DNA from: JACRPZ01 sp040758255
GTDB taxonomy: Bacteria > Nitrospirota > Thermodesulfovibrionia > UBA6902
Assembly: GCA_040758255.1 (NCBI GenBank)
Contig: JBFLVX010000041.1
Location: 1 to 15,850 of the forward strand
Direction of reading: 5' to 3'
DNA: 15,850 nt
Part shown: in pieces, positions 13,110-15,850 of the stretch
Position numbering within the stretch: the stretch's first letter is position 1
Layout of the letters: every line of letters starts with the position of its first letter
The notes under the pieces: generated by a model
Told to the model about the DNA's origin: nothing
The model's database searches: none
Seen by the model: only the letters and a program-made list of their open reading frames with translations
Position numbers and translations under genes: made by a program

Positions 13110-14264
13110 ATGAAGAGAAGAAACTATCTGTTTACATCCGAATCCGTGACAGAAGGGCACCCTGACAAGATTGCGGATCAGATATCAGACGCGATCCTTG
13201 ACACGATTTTGGCCGAGGATAAGAACTCAAGGGTCGCATGTGAAACTATGCTCACCACAGGGCTTGCGTTTGTTGCGGGCGAAATCACAACATCATGCTA
13301 TGTTGATATCCCGACAGTAGTGAGAGAGACCATCAGGGACATAGGTTATACAAGGGCAAAATACGGATTTGATTATGAGACATGCGCTGTTATCACCTCA
13401 ATACATGAGCAGTCGCCTGATATAGCAATGGGTGTTGACCCGGGAGGCGCAGGAGATCAGGGTCTTATGTTCGGCTTTGCCTGCAATGAGACTCCTGAAT
13501 TAATGCCGATGCCTATCATGCTTGCGCACAAGCTTGCCATGAAACTTACAGAAGTCAGAAAGAAGGATGTTCTCCCGTACCTCAGGCCTGACGGCAAGAC
13601 TCAGGTTACTATTGAGTATAAAGAAGGAAAGCCTCACAGGGTTGATACGATTGTTGTCTCCTCCCAGCACAGCCCTGACATTACCCTTAAAGAGATGAGG
13701 GAAGACATTATCGAGAAGGTTATAAAACCGGTTGTTCCAAAGAAACTCCTTGATGAAGAACATATCACATACCACATTAACCCCACAGGCCGTTTTGTTG
13801 TGGGCGGGCCCATGGGCGACACAGGCTTGACGGGCAGGAAGATAATCGTTGACAGTTACGGCGGTGTCGGCAGCCACGGCGGAGGCTGTTTCTCCGGCAA
13901 GGACCCCTCAAAGGTTGACCGCTCTGCCTCGTACATGGCAAGGTATGTTTCAAAGAATATAGTCGCCTCCGGACTGGCCGACAGGGTAGAATTTCAGATA
14001 GCATACGCAATTGGCGTTGCCGAACCTGTCTCAATACTCGTTGATTCATTCGGCACAGGCAGGATCCCTGATAATGAAATAGAGAAAATCGTCAGGAATA
14101 ATTTTGACCTCACTCCAAAAGGCATAATGAAGAAGCTCAACCTGCGGAGGCCGATATTCAAGAAGACCGCTGCTTACGGCCACTTCGGGAGGAGCTTGCC
14201 GGAATTTACATGGGAAAAGACTGATATGGCTGAGAAGCTGAGGAAGGCTGCGAAGGGCAAATAA
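13110..14264 (+). CDS. metK: S-adenosylmethionine synthetase MetK
   Basis: Makes SAM from methionine and ATP, releasing phosphate and diphosphate, in the cytoplasm as a dimer of dimers. The 384 residues are standard for bacteria. Family signatures are TSESVTEGHPDKIADQISDA (9-28, with active-site His17), GGAGDQGLMFGFA (112-124), DGKTQVT (161-167), GDTGLTGRKIIVDSYGG (236-252) and the P-loop-like GGGCFSGKDPSKVDRSA (257-273). The ATG follows AAGGAGG at good spacing. It is divergent from uvrA and 14 nt upstream of ahcY, so SAM synthesis and removal of the methyl-transfer by-product are produced together. Confidence 0.98.
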   Translation: MKRRNYLFTSESVTEGHPDKIADQISDAILDTILAEDKNSRVACETMLTTGLAFVAGEITTSCYVDIPTVVRETIRDIGYTRAKYGFDYETCAVITSIHEQSPDIAMGVDPGGAGDQGLMFGFACNETPELMPMPIMLAHKLAMKLTEVRKKDVLPYLRPDGKTQVTIEYKEGKPHRVDTIVVSSQHSPDITLKEMREDIIEKVIKPVVPKKLLDEEHITYHINPTGRFVVGGPMGDTGLTGRKIIVDSYGGVGSHGGGCFSGKDPSKVDRSASYMARYVSKNIVASGLADRVEFQIAYAIGVAEPVSILVDSFGTGRIPDNEIEKIVRNNFDLTPKGIMKKLNLRRPIFKKTAAYGHFGRSLPEFTWEKTDMAEKLRKAAKGK

Positions 14265-14278
14265 AGGAGGAAGCAATA

Positions 14279-15709
14279 ATGGCGGTTTCAACCGTGACAA
14301 AGAAGACCAATGACTATAAAGTTGCCGATATAAGTTTGGCTGACTGGGGCAGGAAAGAGATAGAGATAGCTGAAAAAGAGATGCCCGGCCTTATGTCGGT
14401 AAGAGAAAAATACGCAAAGGAGCAACCGCTTAAAGGTGTTCGCATATCCGGTTCGCTTCATATGACCATCCAGACGGCTGTCCTGATCGAGACACTGCAT
14501 GAATTAGGCGCTGATGTCAGATGGGCAAGCTGCAATATCTTTTCAACTCAGGACCATGCCGCAGCGGCAATAGCAGCGGCAGGCATCCCTGTCTTCGCAT
14601 GGAAGGGCGAGACGCTTGAGGAGTACTGGTGGTGTACAGAAGAAGCCCTGACTTTTCCGGGGGGGCTTGGCCCGCAGTTGATCGTTGATGACGGCGGGGA
14701 CGCCACTCTCCTGATTCACAAGGGGTATGAAGCGGAGAACGATTCCTCTATTCTGGATAAGAAGACTGATAATAAAGAACTTCAGATAATAAACAATCTT
14801 TTAAAAGCTCAGCTCCTTAAGGACAATCAGAAGTGGCATAAGACGGTAAAAGATTGGCACGGAGTGAGCGAAGAGACTACAACTGGAGTTCACAGGCTGT
14901 ATGAGATGATGAAGAACGGGACTTTGCTCGTTCCGGCAATCAACGTGAATGACTCTGTGACCAAGTCAAAGTTTGATAACCTCTACGGCTGCCGGGAATC
15001 TTTACCGGACGGGATCAAGAGGGCTACGGACGTCATGCTTGCGGGGAAGGTTGCAGTTATCTGCGGCTACGGAGACGTGGGAAAAGGCTCTGCCAAGTCC
15101 TTAAGGGCATTCGGCGCAAGGGTAGTTGTCACGGAAATAGACCCGATCTGCGCGCTGCAGGCTGCAATGGAAGGTTATGAAGTCAACACAGTAGAAAACA
15201 CCCTTGGTGAAGCGGATGTTTATGTAACAGCAACCGGGAACATGGATATCATAAAAATTGAGCATATGGCAAAGATGAAGGATCAGGCCATTGTCTGCAA
15301 CATCGGGCATTTTGATAATGAGATACAAGTGGAGAAGCTGAACAATTATCCGGGGATCAGGAAGATCAATATCAAACCTCAGGTTGATAAGTACATATTC
15401 CCGGATGGACATGAAATATTCCTCCTTGCAGAGGGGAGGCTGGTGAATCTGGGCTGCGCAACCGGACATCCTTCATTTGTTATGTCCAACAGCTTCACAA
15501 ACCAGACGCTGGCACAGTTGGATCTCTGGAAGAACAGAGATATTTATGAAAAGAAGGTGTATACCCTTCCCAAACATCTTGATGAAGAGGTCGCAAGGCT
15601 CCATCTCGAAAAGATTGGGGTGAAACTTACAAAGCTTTCAAAAGCACAGGCTGATTATATCGGCGTTTCTGTTGACGGGCCTTACAAAGCTGATCTTTAC
15701 AGGTATTAA
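14279..15709 (+). CDS. ahcY: Adenosylhomocysteinase (S-adenosyl-L-homocysteine hydrolase)
   Basis: Hydrolyses S-adenosylhomocysteine reversibly to adenosine and homocysteine using tightly bound NAD, relieving inhibition of methyltransferases. The 476 residues show the substrate domain motif SGSLHMTIQTAVL (57-69), FSTQDHAAAAI (88-98), the DDGGDAT stretch (137-143), SEETTTGVHRL (197-207), NVNDSVTKSKFDN (222-234), the Rossmann loop GYGDVGKG (263-270) and the C-terminal KADLYRY that completes the partner's NAD site. The length reflects the roughly 40-residue insertion (about 150-195) seen in many bacterial and plant enzymes and absent from human AHCY. The ATG follows AAAGGAGG directly after the metK stop, so it is the second gene of a metK-ahcY operon ending at the terminator at 15754. 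Confidence 0.98.
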   Translation: MAVSTVTKKTNDYKVADISLADWGRKEIEIAEKEMPGLMSVREKYAKEQPLKGVRISGSLHMTIQTAVLIETLHELGADVRWASCNIFSTQDHAAAAIAAAGIPVFAWKGETLEEYWWCTEEALTFPGGLGPQLIVDDGGDATLLIHKGYEAENDSSILDKKTDNKELQIINNLLKAQLLKDNQKWHKTVKDWHGVSEETTTGVHRLYEMMKNGTLLVPAINVNDSVTKSKFDNLYGCRESLPDGIKRATDVMLAGKVAVICGYGDVGKGSAKSLRAFGARVVVTEIDPICALQAAMEGYEVNTVENTLGEADVYVTATGNMDIIKIEHMAKMKDQAIVCNIGHFDNEIQVEKLNNYPGIRKINIKPQVDKYIFPDGHEIFLLAEGRLVNLGCATGHPSFVMSNSFTNQTLAQLDLWKNRDIYEKKVYTLPKHLDEEVARLHLEKIGVKLTKLSKAQADYIGVSVDGPYKADLYRY

Positions 15710-15720
15710 AAATTAATCAT

Positions 15721-15741
15721 CATTCCCGTTGAAACGGGAAT
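15721..15741. repeat. ATTCCCGTT-GA-AACGGGAAT palindromic repeat
   Basis: Perfect 9-nt arms (15722-15730 and 15733-15741) around a GA centre, followed by CCAGA. The pattern TCATTCCCG...CGGGAATCCAG is a widespread dispersed palindrome in bacterial genomes, recognised from memory. It sits between the ahcY stop and the terminator and would be a 3' UTR hairpin. No T-run follows it. Confidence 0.7.
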
Positions 15742-15753
15742 CCAGAAATAAGA

Positions 15754-15790
15754 AAAAGAGGACGGGCTAACAACCGTCCTCTTTTGTTTT
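15754..15790 (+). terminator. Rho-independent terminator of metK-ahcY
   Basis: Perfect 12-bp stem AAAAGAGGACGG (15754-15765) / CCGTCCTCTTTT (15774-15785) with an 8-nt loop, followed by GTTTT. The A-tract on the left also makes it workable for transcripts coming from the right. The last 60 bases of the window beyond it show no gene I can support. Confidence 0.92.
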
Positions 15791-15850
15791 AGTTAAACTT
15801 TGCGAACTTTTAGGAAGAGAGATCGCAGGCACCATCAACCGAAACATTTT

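Noticed and set aside
13500..14300. Several minus-strand open frames inside metK and the start of ahcY
   Set aside because: Shadow frames of two unmistakable genes, rich in Arg and Leu, without start signals.

Overview
The window looks like ordinary chromosome from a free-living, mid-GC Gram-negative-type bacterium. It has an exported ApbE-type lipoprotein with a lipobox, a periplasmic-type penicillin-binding protein, a long-chain polyprenyl diphosphate synthase and a PATAN/DUF4388 protein fused to a J domain. Together with the AMMECR1 gene and several families of palindromic intergenic repeats, this suggests an uncultured Nitrospirota or deltaproteobacteria-like lineage. That placement is an impression from protein style, not a search result. 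I see no phage, IS element, CRISPR array, tRNA or rRNA. No gap between genes exceeds 300 bases.

Layout. Positions 1-751 (minus) hold the N-terminal 250 codons of a FabF-type ketoacyl-ACP synthase, divergent from moaC (833-1306, plus). From 1325 to 12978 every gene is on the minus strand, in what look like separate transcription units. Read in the direction of transcription they are: uvrA; a D,D-carboxypeptidase followed by apbE; a PRC/MgtE_N/CBS protein overlapping an Nramp-like transporter by 4 nt; mtnA, a polyprenyl diphosphate synthase and an AMMECR1 protein; then a small membrane/coiled-coil protein and a DUF4388-J-TPR protein. From 13110 the plus-strand pair metK-ahcY makes SAM and clears S-adenosylhomocysteine, and it ends at a textbook rho-independent terminator.

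Most interesting points. (1) The Nramp-like protein lacks the canonical DPGN and MPH metal-site motifs. It is translationally coupled to a protein carrying the cytosolic Mg2+-sensing half of MgtE (MgtE_N plus CBS pair) without any membrane domain. This suggests a Mg2+ transporter with a separately encoded gate. (2) UvrA has both ATPase halves, the UvrB-binding region and both zinc sites, but its insertion domain is replaced by a short acidic linker. (3) Three genes without a Shine-Dalgarno sequence (the fabF-type gene, uvrA and the small membrane protein) each have a -10-like hexamer 5-7 nt before the ATG, which suggests leaderless transcripts. The genes with good Shine-Dalgarno sequences do not show this. 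(4) Three unrelated palindromic intergenic repeats occur in 16 kb. One is present twice, in opposite orientation, each time just upstream of a start codon.

Several starts were moved or are non-ATG. The CBS protein starts at ATG 8120, apbE at ATG 9332 and uvrA at ATG 12978. mtnA and the Nramp-like gene start with GTG, and the carboxypeptidase starts with TTG.
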